A stretch of DNA of 12,421 bases from CAZQYB01 sp964582985 (GTDB lineage: Bacteria; Planctomycetota; Phycisphaerae; Sedimentisphaerales; Anaerobacaceae), in the NCBI GenBank assembly GCA_964582985.1, contig CAZOUM010000071.1, positions 1 to 12,421 on the forward strand. Direction: 5' to 3'. Numbering within the stretch: position 1 is the stretch's first letter; each line of letters opens with the position of its first letter. Below, one piece after another: positions 12,260-12,421 of this stretch. Both the position numbers and the translations under genes were made by a program. A model generated the notes under the pieces. It searched no databases, had not been told where the DNA came from, and saw only the letters and a program-made list of their open reading frames with translations.

Positions 12260-12421
12260 TTAATCACTTTCAAGGGTATCCCCCTGTAATTCAAGTTCTC
12301 CCCAACCGGTAGATGAACCGGGAGATAAAACTTGCAAAATTGATGCTTGAGCCGTTGCCAGACCCCACTCTTCCGTAGATTTTTGAGTGCTGAACTTGCC
12401 GGCAACATGGCCGATAACTGC
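12260..12421 (-). CDS. C-terminal end of an unknown protein (partial)
   Basis: An open frame entering from the right edge: 53 residues starting AVIGHVAGKFSTQKSTEEWG and ending QGDTLESD, stop TAA at 12260-12262. The stop is seven bases before the Spy-like ATG, the spacing expected of an operon, and the composition is more protein-like than the overlapping N-terminal extension of the Spy-like frame. Since a sigma factor and its regulator often precede such exported proteins, this could be a regulator's tail, but 53 residues do not allow a family assignment. Confidence 0.55.
   Translation of the reverse strand, partial: AVIGHVAGKFSTQKSTEEWGLATAQASILQVLSPGSSTGWGELELQGDTLESD

Noticed and set aside
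12253..12408. 52-residue N-terminal extension of the Spy-like protein
   Set aside because: It overlaps a more protein-like frame that ends just upstream, and it would place the signal helix more than 55 residues from the start.

Overview
The window looks like a piece of an uncultured, probably anaerobic planctomycete, most likely class Phycisphaerae. I infer this from the gene families (an ECF sigma factor followed by a single-TM protein and a charged exported helical protein; an HNH-AP2 nuclease; a 2Fe-2S/ASKHA corrinoid activator) and from intergenic DNA crowded with short dispersed repeats. This is family recognition by eye, not a database result. No rRNA, tRNA or CRISPR array was seen.

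Layout. 1-416 (-) is the start of an M50 site-2 protease running off the left edge. 417-808 is repeat-rich spacer. 809-2467 (-) is a RACo-like reductive activator of corrinoid proteins, preceded by and overlapping a possible 27-residue Arg/Lys-rich peptide gene with a good ribosome site. A divergent small Cys-rich acidic protein (2671-2958, +) appears to be leaderless. 2959-4353 has no convincing gene; it holds a terminator, an inverted copy of the repeat at 488-600, a 55-base pure-purine tract and several hairpin elements. 4354-5991 (+) is a GHKL-type ATPase with a C-terminal domain that resembles a PD-(D/E)XK nuclease, followed by a membrane-anchored protein of unknown function (6158-6829, +). 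An HNH-AP2 nuclease (6935-7492, -) faces them. 7493-7977 is again repeats and purine tracts.

From 7978 to 9970 (+) lies a tight three-gene operon: ECF sigma factor, single-TM probable anti-sigma or regulator, and a secreted coiled-coil protein. It ends at a strong terminator (10132-10167). A second terminator at 10324-10356 closes a gene-free stretch that folds into nested stems and may be a small RNA. On the right, minus-strand genes read inward: the C-terminus of an unknown protein (12260-12421), an exported two-repeat CpxP/Spy-like protein (11362-12252), a DUF4405 cytochrome-b-like membrane protein (10804-11247), and the N-terminal remnant of an amino-acid permease (about 10520-10642).

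The most noteworthy items are the ATPase-nuclease candidate defence gene with its membrane neighbour, the structured transcript candidate at 10178-10356, the small basic peptide overlapping the activator gene, and several repeat families that recur in inverted or paired form and that supply the start of one gene and the stop of another.
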